Shown here: in pieces, positions 1 to 9,510 of the stretch | Numbering within the stretch: position 1 is the stretch's first letter | How the letters are laid out: each line of letters begins with the position of its first letter | Assembly: GCA_049323435.1 (NCBI GenBank) | Contig: JBMOMX010000017.1 | Location: 75,826 to 139,825, forward strand | Direction of reading: 5' to 3' | DNA length: 64,000 nt | Origin: UBA11222 sp049323435 | GTDB taxonomy: Bacteria > Pseudomonadota > Alphaproteobacteria > UBA11222 | The notes under the pieces: model-generated | Seen by the model: only the letters and a program-made list of their open reading frames with translations | Database searches by the model: none | What the model was told of the DNA's origin: nothing | Translations under genes and position numbers: made by a program

Positions 1-185
1 GCGATATGGCGAATGCAGTTGCGGCTTCGGCCAGGGACGCGGCAGGCGATTCCGGCGCTGTTGTTCTGCTTTCGCCTGCCTGTGCTTCATTCGATCAGTT
101 TGAGAATTTCGAGGCCCGGGGCGAAACTTTCCGAAGACTGGTCTCGGAACTGGCCGGGACTTGCATGAGCGGGAGTGCTGAATGA
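1..185 (+). CDS. murD: UDP-N-acetylmuramoylalanine--D-glutamate ligase, C-terminal end (partial)
   Basis: Only the last 60 or so codons are in the window (reading frame begins at base 3). The translation includes LLSPACASFDQFENFEARG, the conserved C-terminal motif of MurD ligases, followed by a short tail ending at a TGA. MurD adds D-glutamate to UDP-MurNAc-L-Ala in the cytoplasm. The TGA overlaps the ATG of ftsW (ATGA), which fits the usual murD-ftsW-murG order and translational coupling. The identification is by motif and position; the 5' part lies outside the window. Confidence 0.9.
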   Translation, partial: DMANAVAASARDAAGDSGAVVLLSPACASFDQFENFEARGETFRRLVSELAGTCMSGSAE

Positions 186-1327
186 GCAGTTTCGCGCGCA
201 CAGACACAAGCATATTGGGACAATGGTGGTGGACCGTTGACCGCTGGATTCTGGGCGCCATCGGGGCGCTGATTGTGATCGGCACCCTGCTGACCCTGGC
301 CGCCAGCCCGCCCGTGGCTGAACGCATCAATATGGACAGCTATTTTTTCGTCAAGAAACATCTGATGATGCTGCCGCTGGGGCTGGTTCTGCTGTTCGGC
401 ATGTCGATGGCGCCGCCAAACAGCGTCAAGCGGATGTCCGTAGCGCTGCTGGTATTTGCGCTTGTGCTGATGGTGCTGACGCTGACCATTGGTGCGGAGC
501 GGAATGGCGCGCAGCGCTGGCTGTCCATTGGCGGCATATCCTTGCAGCCATCGGAATTTCTGAAACCGGCCCTGATCGTATTTGTGGCCTGGATGTTTTC
601 TGAACAAAATCGCGGTCATGGTGTGCCGGGCAATTTTATCGCCCTTGGCGCCTGGGCAATCTCGGTGGGCCTCCTGGCCATGCAGCCCGATTTTGGCCAG
701 GCGTTCCTGCTGACAGTGGTTATCGGCGGCATGTTTTTCATTGCCGGAATGCCGGTATATCTGGTGGTTGCGCTGATGACGGCGGGTGCGGTGGGCGGGG
801 TGCTTGCCTATTTGACGGTACCGCATGTCACCAGCCGTATAGACCGGTTCCTTGATCCGGCCTCCGGTGACACTTTTCAGGTAAATACGGCCATCAACGC
901 ATTTTTGGAAGGCGGGTTGTTCGGGCGCGGACCCGGCGAAGGCACGGTCAAGCGGATCCTGCCTGACGCCCATACGGATTATATCTTCGCCGTCGTAGGC
1001 GAAGAATTTGGCATGATTGCCTGCCTGCTTCTGGTTGGGCTGTTCGCCTTTATCGTGCTGCGCGGATTGGCGCGGGCTTTTGCGGCGGAAGACCATTTTG
1101 TGCAGCTTGCCGCCTCGGGGCTGATATTTCTTTTCGGATTGCAGGCATTTATCAATATGGCGGTGAATCTGAATCTTATGCCTTCAAAGGGGATGACGCT
1201 GCCATTCATCAGTTATGGCGGTTCCTCGCTGCTGGCATTGTCGTTGACTGCGGGCATGATCCTGGCTCTGCTGCGAAAACGTCCGGGAGTGGCCATCGGC
1301 GGCGCATCCATAGGACGCGCGTCATGA
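182..1327 (+). CDS. ftsW: Peptidoglycan glycosyltransferase / lipid II polymerase FtsW
   Basis: This is a 381-residue SEDS-family membrane protein with about ten hydrophobic segments starting near residue 25. Family signatures visible are GAQRWLSIGGISLQPSEFLKP (residues about 105-127), MQPDFGQA, DFIFAVVGEE-like DYIFAVVGEEFG, and LPFISYGGSSLLA near the C-terminus. FtsW polymerises lipid II at the septum together with the class B PBP FtsI. The ATG overlaps the murD stop, and its own stop overlaps the murG start by 4 bases. Length is normal for the family. No oddities seen. Confidence 0.96.
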   Translation: MSSFARTDTSILGQWWWTVDRWILGAIGALIVIGTLLTLAASPPVAERINMDSYFFVKKHLMMLPLGLVLLFGMSMAPPNSVKRMSVALLVFALVLMVLTLTIGAERNGAQRWLSIGGISLQPSEFLKPALIVFVAWMFSEQNRGHGVPGNFIALGAWAISVGLLAMQPDFGQAFLLTVVIGGMFFIAGMPVYLVVALMTAGAVGGVLAYLTVPHVTSRIDRFLDPASGDTFQVNTAINAFLEGGLFGRGPGEGTVKRILPDAHTDYIFAVVGEEFGMIACLLLVGLFAFIVLRGLARAFAAEDHFVQLAASGLIFLFGLQAFINMAVNLNLMPSKGMTLPFISYGGSSLLALSLTAGMILALLRKRPGVAIGGASIGRAS

Positions 1328-2499
1328 GAGAGATCAATGACGCCCCCATCATTCTGGCCGCAGGCGGCACAGGCGGGCACATGTTCCCGGCCGAAGCGCT
1401 GGCGCTTGAATTGCGGATGCGCGGGCGTAAAACTGCGCTGATAACGGACAGCCGCGGCGCGATGTTCGCATCCTCGTTCGGGCGCATTGATGTGCATGTT
1501 GTCTCCGCGCAAAATTTCTCCGGAAATATGCTGGGCAAATTGCGCGCGGCTGCGTCGCTCTGTGCGGGGACGGTGCAGGCGCTGGGTATCTTGCGCCAGC
1601 ACAAGCCGGCGCTGGTGATTGGATTTGGGGGATATCCCGCATTGCCGGCCATGGCCGCAGCGATCTGGCTGGGGGTGCCGACCGCCATTCATGAGCAGAA
1701 TGCCGTATTGGGCCGGGTCAACCGGCTGGTTGCCCATCGGGTGGCCGGCATTGCCGCATCGGTTGAGGGCGTGCGCGGGGTGCGGGCAATGGACCAGGTC
1801 AAAGTGACGGTAACGGGAAATCCGGTTCGTGCCGATATTGCCGCCTGTCATGGCCGCGCCTATGACGCGCCGGGGCTGGATGCCCCATTTAATCTGCTGG
1901 TGTTTGGCGGCAGCCAGGGGGCGCGGGTTCTGAGCGAAACCGTGCCGGCCGCAATCGCCATGCTGCCGCCGGGGGTTTCGGCGCGGCTGCGCATTGTGCA
2001 GCAATGCCGCGCCAGCGATCTGGAGATGGCGCGCAAGGCCTATGCGCGTGTCAATGTGCAGGTGGAACTGACTGAATTTATCCGCGACATGCCAGCAAGG
2101 CTGGCGCAGGCGCATCTGGTGATCGCCCGCTCGGGCGCTACGACCGTCAGTGAACTGACATCCGCCGGAGTGCCCGCAATATTGGTTCCCTATCCGCATC
2201 ACGCGGATCAGCAGCAATTGGCGAACGCAGAGGCGCTGGCCGGCGCTGGCGCCGCCTGGGTCATGGCGGAGACGGATTTGACCGCCGCGGCGCTGGCGAA
2301 AAAATTACAGAGCCTGTTGCGCAATCCGCAGCAACTGGATATTGCGGCCAAGGCCGCGCATGGCCTTGGCCGCCCGGATGCCGCCAAGGCGCTGGCGGAC
2401 ATGGTGGAGCGTCTGGCCCCGGATAGAGGCCTGCAGCCGAAAAATGGCGGCGGCGGCAAGGTGATTCCCTTTTTCGGCGTAAGGAGGGTGGCGGCATGA
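1324..2499 (+). CDS. murG: UDP-N-acetylglucosamine--N-acetylmuramyl-(pentapeptide) pyrophosphoryl-undecaprenol GlcNAc transferase
   Basis: MurG is a GT28 glycosyltransferase that converts lipid I to lipid II at the inner face of the cytoplasmic membrane. The 391-residue product has the N-terminal donor/acceptor loop ILAAGGTGGHMFPA at residues about 10-23, GFGGYPALP and HEQNAVLGRVNR in the N-terminal domain, and VFGGSQGARVLSE plus IARSGATTVSEL and PYPHHADQQQ-type UDP-GlcNAc binding motifs in the C-terminal domain. Start and stop both overlap the neighbours by 4 bases. The C-terminal tail after residue 360 is slightly longer than in E. coli MurG. Confidence 0.96.
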   Translation: MREINDAPIILAAGGTGGHMFPAEALALELRMRGRKTALITDSRGAMFASSFGRIDVHVVSAQNFSGNMLGKLRAAASLCAGTVQALGILRQHKPALVIGFGGYPALPAMAAAIWLGVPTAIHEQNAVLGRVNRLVAHRVAGIAASVEGVRGVRAMDQVKVTVTGNPVRADIAACHGRAYDAPGLDAPFNLLVFGGSQGARVLSETVPAAIAMLPPGVSARLRIVQQCRASDLEMARKAYARVNVQVELTEFIRDMPARLAQAHLVIARSGATTVSELTSAGVPAILVPYPHHADQQQLANAEALAGAGAAWVMAETDLTAAALAKKLQSLLRNPQQLDIAAKAAHGLGRPDAAKALADMVERLAPDRGLQPKNGGGGKVIPFFGVRRVAA

Positions 2500-3935
2500 T
2501 GACGCGGCTTCCTGTGGATATTGGCTGGATTCATTTTGCGGGCATTGGCGGCATCGGCATGAGCGGCATTGCGGAAGTGATGCATAATCTTGGCTATCAG
2601 GTGAAGGGGTCGGATAGTTCCGAAGGCGGCAATGTCTCGCGCCTGCGTGCGCTGGGTATTCCAGTCGCCATCGGGCAGTCGGCGGAAAATCTCGGCGATG
2701 CGCGGGTGATGGTTGTCTCCAGCGCCATCAAGGCGGATAATCCGGAATTGATTGCGGCGCGCGAACGCGCATTGCCTGTGGTACGCCGCGCTGAAATGCT
2801 GGCGGAACTGATGCGCCTGAAATGGTGTGTCGCGGTGGCGGGCACACATGGCAAAACCACAACGACATCGCTTGTCGCCTGCCTGCTGGATGCCGCCAGG
2901 TTTGACCCCACCGTGATCAATGGCGGTATCGTCAATGCCTATGGCACCAATGCGCGGCTGGGTGCAGGCGACTGGATGGTCGTGGAGGCCGATGAATCCG
3001 ACGGCACCTTCACCAAATTGCCGCCGACCATTGCCATCGTTACGAATATCGATCCGGAGCATCTGGATTTCTATCATGATTTTGACGCGCTGCGCCGCGC
3101 CTTTGATGCCTTTGTTGAGAATGTGCCGTTTTATGGCTGCGCCGTGGTGTGCATTGATCATCCCGAAGTGCAGGCCCTGGTCGGGCGTGTGCGCGACCGG
3201 CGCTGCGTGACCTATGGCACATCGCCCCAGGCCGAGGTGCGGGCCGTGAACATTCATGTCGAGGGCGATGTCTGGACATTTGATGTGCAATTTTTTGATC
3301 GCATCACCGGAAAAACCAGCCGCATGGAGGGCATGAAGCTGCCAATGCCCGGCATTCACAATGTGCGCAACAGTCTGGCCGCCATTGCGGTTGCGCGCGA
3401 ACTTAAAATCGACCGCAAGGTTCAGCGCCGCGCACTGGCTTCGTTTGCGGGGGTCAAGCGCCGCTTTACCCGCACCGGCGAATGGGGCGGTATTGGTGTT
3501 GTCGATGATTATGGCCATCATCCTGTGGAAATTGCCGCGGTGCTGCGGGCGGCGCGGGAAAGCTGCAAGGGCAAGGTGATCGCAGTGGTGCAGCCGCACC
3601 GTTTTTCAAGGCTGGCCAATCTTTTTGCCGATTTCTGCACCTGCTTCAATGATGCGGATATAGTTGTGGTCGCCCCGGTCTATGCTGCGGGGGAACAGCC
3701 CATTCCCGGCGCCGACCGCGACGCGCTGATTGAAGGGCTGCGCGCGCATGGCCATCGCCGGGTGATGGCGCTGGATGGACCGGAAAATCTGTGCCCGCTG
3801 ATTCTGTCCGAGGCCGTATCCGGTGATCTGGTGGTGTGCCTGGGTGCGGGAAATATAACCCTGTGGGCCAATGCCCTGCCCGAAGAAATGGCCAAAACTG
3901 CGCCTGCGCCGAATCTTGAGGCAGGTGCGGCATGA
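2496..3935 (+). CDS. murC: UDP-N-acetylmuramate--L-alanine ligase
   Basis: MurC ligates L-alanine to UDP-MurNAc with ATP, the first peptide-forming step of peptidoglycan synthesis. The 479-residue product begins with the Rossmann-like segment IHFAGIGGIGMSGIAEV, has the ATP-binding loop VAGTHGKTTTTSLVA at residues about 120-134, NIDPEHLDFY in the central domain and the C-terminal ligase motif DDYGHHPVEIAA with PHRFSR. An RBS-like GGAGG lies just before the start at about 2482, within murG. The ATGATG start overlaps the murG TGA. Confidence 0.96.
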   Translation: MMTRLPVDIGWIHFAGIGGIGMSGIAEVMHNLGYQVKGSDSSEGGNVSRLRALGIPVAIGQSAENLGDARVMVVSSAIKADNPELIAARERALPVVRRAEMLAELMRLKWCVAVAGTHGKTTTTSLVACLLDAARFDPTVINGGIVNAYGTNARLGAGDWMVVEADESDGTFTKLPPTIAIVTNIDPEHLDFYHDFDALRRAFDAFVENVPFYGCAVVCIDHPEVQALVGRVRDRRCVTYGTSPQAEVRAVNIHVEGDVWTFDVQFFDRITGKTSRMEGMKLPMPGIHNVRNSLAAIAVARELKIDRKVQRRALASFAGVKRRFTRTGEWGGIGVVDDYGHHPVEIAAVLRAARESCKGKVIAVVQPHRFSRLANLFADFCTCFNDADIVVVAPVYAAGEQPIPGADRDALIEGLRAHGHRRVMALDGPENLCPLILSEAVSGDLVVCLGAGNITLWANALPEEMAKTAPAPNLEAGAA

Positions 3936-4876
3936 TGGCGCGGCGGATAAACCCATCTTCACTGCTGGACACGCTGCCGAAACTGCGGGGCAGGCTGGAG
4001 GCGCACGTTGACCTGGCGCCGCTGAACTGGTTCCGGACCGGCGGCGCAGCGGAATATTTCTTTGAGCCAAGCGATGCGCGCGATCTTGCGGAATTTTTAT
4101 CTGCACTGCCGCATCAAATTCCTGTGACGGTCATTGGCGCCGGATCGAATCTGCTTGTTCGCGACGGCGGCATTCGCGGCGTAAGCGTGCATCTGGGCGC
4201 GGGATTTGCCGATATAAATATTGATGATGGCCTGGTGCATGCAGGCGCTGCGGCGATGGATGTGAAAGTGGCGTCTGCGGCGCGCGATGCCGGCCTTGCC
4301 GGGCTGGAATTTTTGCGCGGCATTCCCGGCGCGATGGGCGGGGCCGCGAAAATGAACGCAGGCGCATTTGGCGCCGAGATGAAAGATATATTTGTGCGCG
4401 CCGAAGGCATTGACCGCAACGGAAAGTTTTACTCATTTTCATTTGCCGACGCGGAATTCGGATACCGTAAAAGCGGTTTCCCGGCCGGCATCATTCTCAC
4501 CCGCATTTCCATGCGCGGAAAGCCGGGAGACAAAGCGGCAATAAGTTCGCGCATGTCGGAGATTGCTGCGGAGCGCAGCGTCAGTCAGCCGGTGGGCGCG
4601 CGTACCGGCGGCAGCACATTCGCCAATCCGGCAGAACCCGAAGCGCGCGGGCGCAAAGCCTGGGAACTGATTGACGCGGCCGGATGCCGGGGCTTGCGCC
4701 TGGGCGGCGCCATGATATCCGAAAAACACTGCAATTTTCTGATTAATTGCGGCACTGCGACGGCCGGCGATCTTGAAAGCCTGGGCGAGATGGTTCGCGC
4801 CCGTGTGCATGCAAGTTCGGGTGTGGCGCTGCATTGGGAAATTCAGCGCATCGGCGAAACAAAGGGGGACGCATGA
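3932..4876 (+). CDS. murB: UDP-N-acetylenolpyruvoylglucosamine reductase
   Basis: MurB reduces UDP-GlcNAc-enolpyruvate to UDP-MurNAc with NADPH and FAD. The 314-residue type II MurB shows NWFRTGGAAEYFFEP (residues about 31-45), the FAD-binding IGAGSNLLVRDGG and GLEFLRGIPGAMGGAAKMNAGAFG, the FGYRKS loop, and PVGARTGGSTFANP containing the catalytic Ser/Arg region. GLRLGGAMISEKHCNFLIN is the C-terminal signature. It overlaps murC and ddl by 4 bases each, so it is part of the mur operon. Confidence 0.96.
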   Translation: MMARRINPSSLLDTLPKLRGRLEAHVDLAPLNWFRTGGAAEYFFEPSDARDLAEFLSALPHQIPVTVIGAGSNLLVRDGGIRGVSVHLGAGFADINIDDGLVHAGAAAMDVKVASAARDAGLAGLEFLRGIPGAMGGAAKMNAGAFGAEMKDIFVRAEGIDRNGKFYSFSFADAEFGYRKSGFPAGIILTRISMRGKPGDKAAISSRMSEIAAERSVSQPVGARTGGSTFANPAEPEARGRKAWELIDAAGCRGLRLGGAMISEKHCNFLINCGTATAGDLESLGEMVRARVHASSGVALHWEIQRIGETKGDA

Positions 4877-5799
4877 ACGCCGTCCGCCATGTCGCAGTGC
4901 TGAAGGGCGGCTGGTCCGCCGAACGCGAGATCAGCCTTGTGTCCGGCGCCAAATGCGCCGAAGCCTTGCGGGCTGAGGGTTTCCGGGTCAGCGAAGTGGA
5001 TGTGGACGGCACGCTTGCAACCACATTGACGGGGTTGAAGCCGGATATTGTATTTAATGCGCTGCACGGCCGCTGGGGTGAAGATGGCTGTGTGCAGGGG
5101 TTGCTGGAAATATTGCGCATTCCCTACACGCATTCCGGCGTCCGGGCGTCGGCGGCGGCGATGAACAAGCCGATGGCCAAACGCCTGTTTCATGATGCAG
5201 GCATCGCCTGTCCGGAAGGCAAGGTGATGGACCGCCATGCGCTGGGCGCAGGTCATCCGATGCCGCCGCCTTATGTGGTGAAGCCGGTCACGGAAGGCTC
5301 CAGCGTCGGCGTGTTTATTATCCGCGAGGGGGATAATCAAACTCCGCCGCAGCTTGTGTCGAAAGACTGGTCTTTTGGCGATAGTGTGATTGTCGAGCGC
5401 TATATTCCGGGGCTTGAGCTGACCGTTGCGGTGATGGGCGATCGCGCGCTGGCGGTGACGGAGATTGTGCCGCAGACCAAATTCTACGATTATGAGGCGA
5501 AATACGCCGAGGGCGGGTCAAAGCATGTTATCCCGGCGCAAGTGGATCCGCCGGTGTACCAGCATGCGATGGATGTCGCGCTGAGCGCGCATCGCGTGCT
5601 GGGTTGCCGCGGGGTCAGCCGCGCCGATTTCAGATATGACAGCGGCGTTGGGGGGCTGGGCGGCCTGTATCTTCTGGAAATTAACACGCAGCCTGGCATG
5701 ACGCCGACCTCTTTGGTTCCTGAACAGGCCGCCTATCTTGGTATTTCGTTCAACAGCCTGTGCCGTTGGCTGGTGGAGGACGCCTCATGCGACCGGTAA
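4873..5799 (+). CDS. ddl: D-alanine--D-alanine ligase
   Basis: The 308-residue ATP-grasp enzyme makes the D-Ala-D-Ala dipeptide used by MurF. Motifs are KGGWSAEREISLVSG at the N-terminus, FNALHGRWGEDGCVQG, the ATP-binding PPYVVKPVTEGSSVGV, KFYDYEAKY (omega loop) and the Mg-binding LLEINTQPGMTPTSL. An in-frame ATG exists 39 bases upstream at 4834, but I chose 4873 because it forms an ATGA overlap with the murB stop, has an AAAGGGGG ribosome site, and starts just before the conserved sequence. Confidence 0.96.
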   Translation: MNAVRHVAVLKGGWSAEREISLVSGAKCAEALRAEGFRVSEVDVDGTLATTLTGLKPDIVFNALHGRWGEDGCVQGLLEILRIPYTHSGVRASAAAMNKPMAKRLFHDAGIACPEGKVMDRHALGAGHPMPPPYVVKPVTEGSSVGVFIIREGDNQTPPQLVSKDWSFGDSVIVERYIPGLELTVAVMGDRALAVTEIVPQTKFYDYEAKYAEGGSKHVIPAQVDPPVYQHAMDVALSAHRVLGCRGVSRADFRYDSGVGGLGGLYLLEINTQPGMTPTSLVPEQAAYLGISFNSLCRWLVEDASCDR

Positions 5800-6662
5800 A
5801 ATCAAAATCCTCAAACCGCATGCCGCGCCATTCCAGGGAGCCCGTCCGGAAATTCCGGCGCATTGCTCTTGTTGGCGGAATGGTTTTTGCGCTGATTGGC
5901 GTAACCGGTTCTGCACTGCTCTACGCAACCGGCATGGGCGGGTTTGGCGGGCAGGCCGGCGCGTTATGGCGTCAAATTCTGGCTGATTCCGGGCTTGTCG
6001 TGCGCTCGATCACGGTGGCGGGCCGGGTGCAGATTGACCCGCAGGAGTTACGCCGTGCACTGAATATTTCAAAAAATGATTCGATACTGCATATCGATCT
6101 TGCAGGCGTTCATAGCCGGCTTGCCGCGCTGCCCTGGGCGCAGGAGGTGCGCGTATCGCGCAACCTTCCGGATGGGCTGCATATCGAATTAATAGAGCGT
6201 CATCCGGTGGCGATCTGGCAGAGGAACGGTAAAATGGTGCTGGTTGACCGCGGCGGCGTGGAAATCACGGAAAAGGATGTTCCCGAATATCCTGATCTGC
6301 CCCTGATTGTAGGGAAGGGCGCTCCAAAAGCAGCGGGTGAATTGATTGCGCTGCTGGCCGCAGAACCGCAATTGCAGGCCCGCGTCGCCGCTGCCGTTCG
6401 CGTAGGTGAGCGCCGCTGGAATTTGCGTCTGAAAGACGGCATTGATGTCCGCCTGCCGGAACATGACGCATTGAAGGCCTGGCGCAAACTGGCGCGCTAT
6501 GAAGAAAATAATGGTCTTCTGGGGCGCGATGTCGAACTGGTGGATTTGCGGCTGGCCAACCGTGTGGTGGTGCGCCTGACCCAGGGCGCGGTGCGCAAGG
6601 CTGCCGGGCCGGAGCGCGAGGCGGCGCTGAAGCCGCAAAATATTTTCTGGAGTAATGCATAA
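5787..6662 (+). CDS. ftsQ: Cell division protein FtsQ
   Basis: FtsQ is a bitopic divisome scaffold that links FtsZ-ring assembly to septal peptidoglycan synthesis. The protein (about 291 residues) has a basic cytoplasmic N-terminus, one membrane segment (LVGGMVFALIGVTGSALLYA, residues about 24-43), a POTRA domain starting VVRSITVAGRVQIDPQEL, and a FtsQ/DivIB domain. Sequence identity in this family is low; position between ddl and ftsA is decisive. I chose the ATG at 5787, which overlaps the end of ddl by 13 bases; another ATG at 5760 would give nine more residues. Confidence 0.93.
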   Translation: MRPVKSKSSNRMPRHSREPVRKFRRIALVGGMVFALIGVTGSALLYATGMGGFGGQAGALWRQILADSGLVVRSITVAGRVQIDPQELRRALNISKNDSILHIDLAGVHSRLAALPWAQEVRVSRNLPDGLHIELIERHPVAIWQRNGKMVLVDRGGVEITEKDVPEYPDLPLIVGKGAPKAAGELIALLAAEPQLQARVAAAVRVGERRWNLRLKDGIDVRLPEHDALKAWRKLARYEENNGLLGRDVELVDLRLANRVVVRLTQGAVRKAAGPEREAALKPQNIFWSNA

Positions 6663-7926
6663 CATGCAACCGGCCCGTAACGGTATCATCGCCGGTCTCG
6701 ATATTGGCACTTCGCAGGTCAGTTGTCTGATCGCCCGCCTGGAAACCGGCCGTGCCGGGCACCCGCCGCGTCCGCGTATTCTGGGCGTCGGGCATCATGA
6801 AAGCCGTGGCGTAAAGGCGGGCGCGATCGTGAACATGGCGGATGCCGAACGCTCCATCCGGGCGGCGGTTGAAATGGCAGAGCGCATGGCGCGCGAAACC
6901 GTGCGCAGGGTCATTGTCAATTTGAGCTGCGGTCAGCCGGCCAGCCATATGATGACATCGGAAATTGCGGTCCCAACACCCGAGGTGCGCGAACAGGATG
7001 TGAAAAAAGTGCTGCGTCAGGCGCAGATCCGGGTCAGCGATCTGGAGGGGGAACTGATCCACGCCATTCCGGTTGGATATTCGCTGGATGGGCACAAGGG
7101 CATTCCGGATCCGCGCGGGATGTTCGGTGATCGCCTTGGCGCCAGTCTGCATTTCGTCACCGCGGCATCGGGGCCCATCAGAAATCTGGCTTTGTGTGTG
7201 GAGCGCTGCCATCTGGAGGTGGCCGCGCTGGTTGCTTCGCCCTATGCCAGCGGCCTGGCCTGCCTGGTCGAAGATGAAACCGATCTGGGGGTCACCTGCA
7301 TTGACATGGGGGCAGGGCTAACGAGCATTGCGGTATTTGCAGGCGGCAATATGGTGCATCTCGACAGTGTTCCCATTGGGGGTGTGCATGTCACCAATGA
7401 TATTGCGCTGGGCCTTTCATGCAGCCCGGCGACGGCGGAACGGGTCAAGGCGCTGTATGGCAGTGCGTCGGTCAGCCCGTCCGATGAACGCGATATGATT
7501 GATGTCCCGCGCCTGGGCGAGGAAGACCGCGAAACCGCCAATCATGTTCCGCGTTCGATTCTGAATGGCATCATCCAGCCACGGCTGGAAGAAATCCTGG
7601 AACTGGCGCGCGAACGCCTGACGGCCAGCGGGCTGCGCGAAGTTGCCGGGCGCCGCGTGGTCCTGACTGGCGGCGCCAGCCAATTGGCCGGGGTGCGTGA
7701 ATTGACGGCCGACATTCTTAACAGTCAGACGAGACTGGGCCGGCCGATCCGGTTGCTTGGCCTGCCGGACGCTTCACAGGGGCCGGAATATGCGACCGCT
7801 GCCGGGTTAATCGGATTCGCCATGAGCGGCCCGCTGGAAACCGGTGACGTAATGGATGCAGCAGGGGCAGCGATCCCGGGCGGGCGGGTTGCCCGGATCG
7901 GGCAATGGCTGCGGGAAAATTTTTGA
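6655..7926 (+). CDS. ftsA: Cell division protein FtsA
   Basis: FtsA is the actin-like protein that tethers FtsZ to the membrane. The 423-residue product has the phosphate-1 motif IAGLDIGTSQVSCLIA at its N-terminus, the phosphate-2 region CIDMGAGLTSIAVF and the adenosine motif VVLTGGASQLAGV. The C-terminal stretch RVARIGQWLRENF is a plausible membrane-targeting amphipathic helix. It overlaps the ftsQ stop by 8 bases and has CTGGAG upstream. A second ATG at 6664 is possible. Confidence 0.95.
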   Translation: MHNMQPARNGIIAGLDIGTSQVSCLIARLETGRAGHPPRPRILGVGHHESRGVKAGAIVNMADAERSIRAAVEMAERMARETVRRVIVNLSCGQPASHMMTSEIAVPTPEVREQDVKKVLRQAQIRVSDLEGELIHAIPVGYSLDGHKGIPDPRGMFGDRLGASLHFVTAASGPIRNLALCVERCHLEVAALVASPYASGLACLVEDETDLGVTCIDMGAGLTSIAVFAGGNMVHLDSVPIGGVHVTNDIALGLSCSPATAERVKALYGSASVSPSDERDMIDVPRLGEEDRETANHVPRSILNGIIQPRLEEILELARERLTASGLREVAGRRVVLTGGASQLAGVRELTADILNSQTRLGRPIRLLGLPDASQGPEYATAAGLIGFAMSGPLETGDVMDAAGAAIPGGRVARIGQWLRENF

Positions 7927-7973
7927 ACTGTCGCCACAGGTGCAGACCTGCCGGTGAAAACAAGGACAGCCTT

Positions 7974-7979
7974 AGGAGG
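7974..7979 (+). promoter_or_regulatory. Strong ribosome binding site of ftsZ
   Basis: A perfect AGGAGG lies 7 bases before the ATG at 7987. It decides the ftsZ start against an in-frame upstream GTG at 7954. It is the strongest Shine-Dalgarno match in the mur/fts cluster, where most genes rely on overlapping stop/start codons, and fits the high translation expected for FtsZ. Confidence 0.85.
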
Positions 7980-7986
7980 GTTAAAC

Positions 7987-9510
7987 ATGACTATCAATCT
8001 GAGTGTTCCCGAAATGTATGAACTGAAGCCGCGTATTACGGTTTTCGGCGTTGGCGGCGCCGGCGGAAATGCCGTCAACAATATGATCGAAAGCGGTCTG
8101 GAGGGCGTCGAATTCGTTGTCGCCAACACGGATGCGCAGGCCCTGTCGCAATCAAAGGCGCAGCGGCGCATTCAGATGGGCGAAAGCGCAACCCAGGGGC
8201 TGGGGGCCGGATCGCATCCGGAAGTTGGCTGTGCGGCTGCGGAAGAAGCCATGCAGGAAATCTGTGACCATCTGTCCGGCGCGCATATGGTGTTCGTCAC
8301 CGCAGGCATGGGTGGCGGCACAGGAACCGGGGCGGCACCCGTTATCGCCAAGGCGGCCCGGGATATGGGCATTCTGACCGTTGCCGTCGTCACCAAGCCG
8401 TTTCAGTTTGAAGGCACGCGGCGCATGCGTATCGCAGAGCAGGGGCTGGCGGAACTGGAAAAATTTGTCGATACGCTGCTGGTCATTCCAAACCAGAATC
8501 TGTTTCGTGTCGCCAATGCCAAGACGACATTTGCCGAAGCCTTCGCCATGGCCGATCAGGTGCTGTTTTCCGGGGTGGGCGGCATCACCGATTTGATGGT
8601 CGCGCCCGGCCTGATCAATCTCGACTTTGCCGATGTGCGCGCTGTCATGGGCGGCGCGGGTACGGCCATGATGGGAACCGGCGAGGCGTCCGGCGAAACC
8701 CGCGCCAATGACGCGGCCGAAGCGGCCATTTCCAATCCGCTGCTGGAAGATGTGTCTATGACCGGGGCAAAAGGCGTTCTGATCAATATTATCGGCGGTT
8801 CTGATCTGACCCTGTACGAAGTGGACGAAGCCGCCAACCGTGTGCGCGCCGAGGTTGACCCCGATGCCAATATCATTGTCGGTTCGACTTTCGATCCGAC
8901 CCTTGAAGGTAAAATGCGGGTCTCGGTGGTTGCCACAGGGGTGCGCAGTGAAAAAGCCATGCGTCAGGCTGTGCCGGAAAAGGGGGTGAACGAGATGCCT
9001 GCCGCGGCCGTTTCTGCTGCCACGGCTGCTGTCACACCGGAACAGCCAGTATTGCCCAGTCTTGATGTTGCGGCATCGGAAATTCCGGCGGATGCGCCCG
9101 CTAGTGTGACTGTGATTGATGCCACAGCCGACGCAGTGGCGCAGACTCCGATTTCCATGGGGGCAGCAGACCCGGTTGATTCATTGGCGAAAACCATAGC
9201 GGCGGATGCTTTCATTACTCCCCGCGCGGCTCAACCCGCAGCTAAGGCGCCCATCGTGGCGGCCCGTGAACCTCTTGTTCCGCATCGCCAGGAGGCCGCC
9301 AGCCGCAATGGACCCAATCTGCTGGCGCGCATCGGCCTGTTTGGACGCAAGGCGGCGCGCAATGAGCAACCGGCCAAACCAGCGCCGGGGGCCAAACAAG
9401 GTGGGGCGCAGCTTCAGGACAGGTTTGCGGCCAAACTGGAACCTGCCAGCAAGCCGGATAATTCCGGTGATCTGGATATTCCTGCCTTTTTACGCAGGAC
9501 TGCGAACTAA
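7987..9510 (+). CDS. ftsZ: Cell division protein FtsZ
   Basis: FtsZ is the tubulin-like GTPase that forms the Z-ring. The 507-residue protein has ITVFGVGGAGGNAVNNMI at residues about 16-33, the tubulin signature GGGTGTGAAP at about 117-126, and the T7 region NLDFADVRAVMGGAGTAMMG. After residue 320 comes an Ala/Pro-rich disordered linker of roughly 170 residues, as in many alphaproteobacteria, and the C-terminal peptide LDIPAFLRRTAN that binds FtsA and other partners. The start is set by AGGAGG upstream. It is separated from lpxC by about 185 bases that hold no gene. Confidence 0.97.
   Translation: MTINLSVPEMYELKPRITVFGVGGAGGNAVNNMIESGLEGVEFVVANTDAQALSQSKAQRRIQMGESATQGLGAGSHPEVGCAAAEEAMQEICDHLSGAHMVFVTAGMGGGTGTGAAPVIAKAARDMGILTVAVVTKPFQFEGTRRMRIAEQGLAELEKFVDTLLVIPNQNLFRVANAKTTFAEAFAMADQVLFSGVGGITDLMVAPGLINLDFADVRAVMGGAGTAMMGTGEASGETRANDAAEAAISNPLLEDVSMTGAKGVLINIIGGSDLTLYEVDEAANRVRAEVDPDANIIVGSTFDPTLEGKMRVSVVATGVRSEKAMRQAVPEKGVNEMPAAAVSAATAAVTPEQPVLPSLDVAASEIPADAPASVTVIDATADAVAQTPISMGAADPVDSLAKTIAADAFITPRAAQPAAKAPIVAAREPLVPHRQEAASRNGPNLLARIGLFGRKAARNEQPAKPAPGAKQGGAQLQDRFAAKLEPASKPDNSGDLDIPAFLRRTAN

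Noticed and set aside
95..1096. Long minus-strand open frame opposite ftsW
   Set aside because: Low-complexity His/Gln/Arg-rich translation, no ribosome site, and lies fully antisense to a certain gene.
2208..3599. 463-codon minus-strand frame opposite murG/murC
   Set aside because: Composition is typical of the antisense shadow of G+C-rich genes; no family motif.
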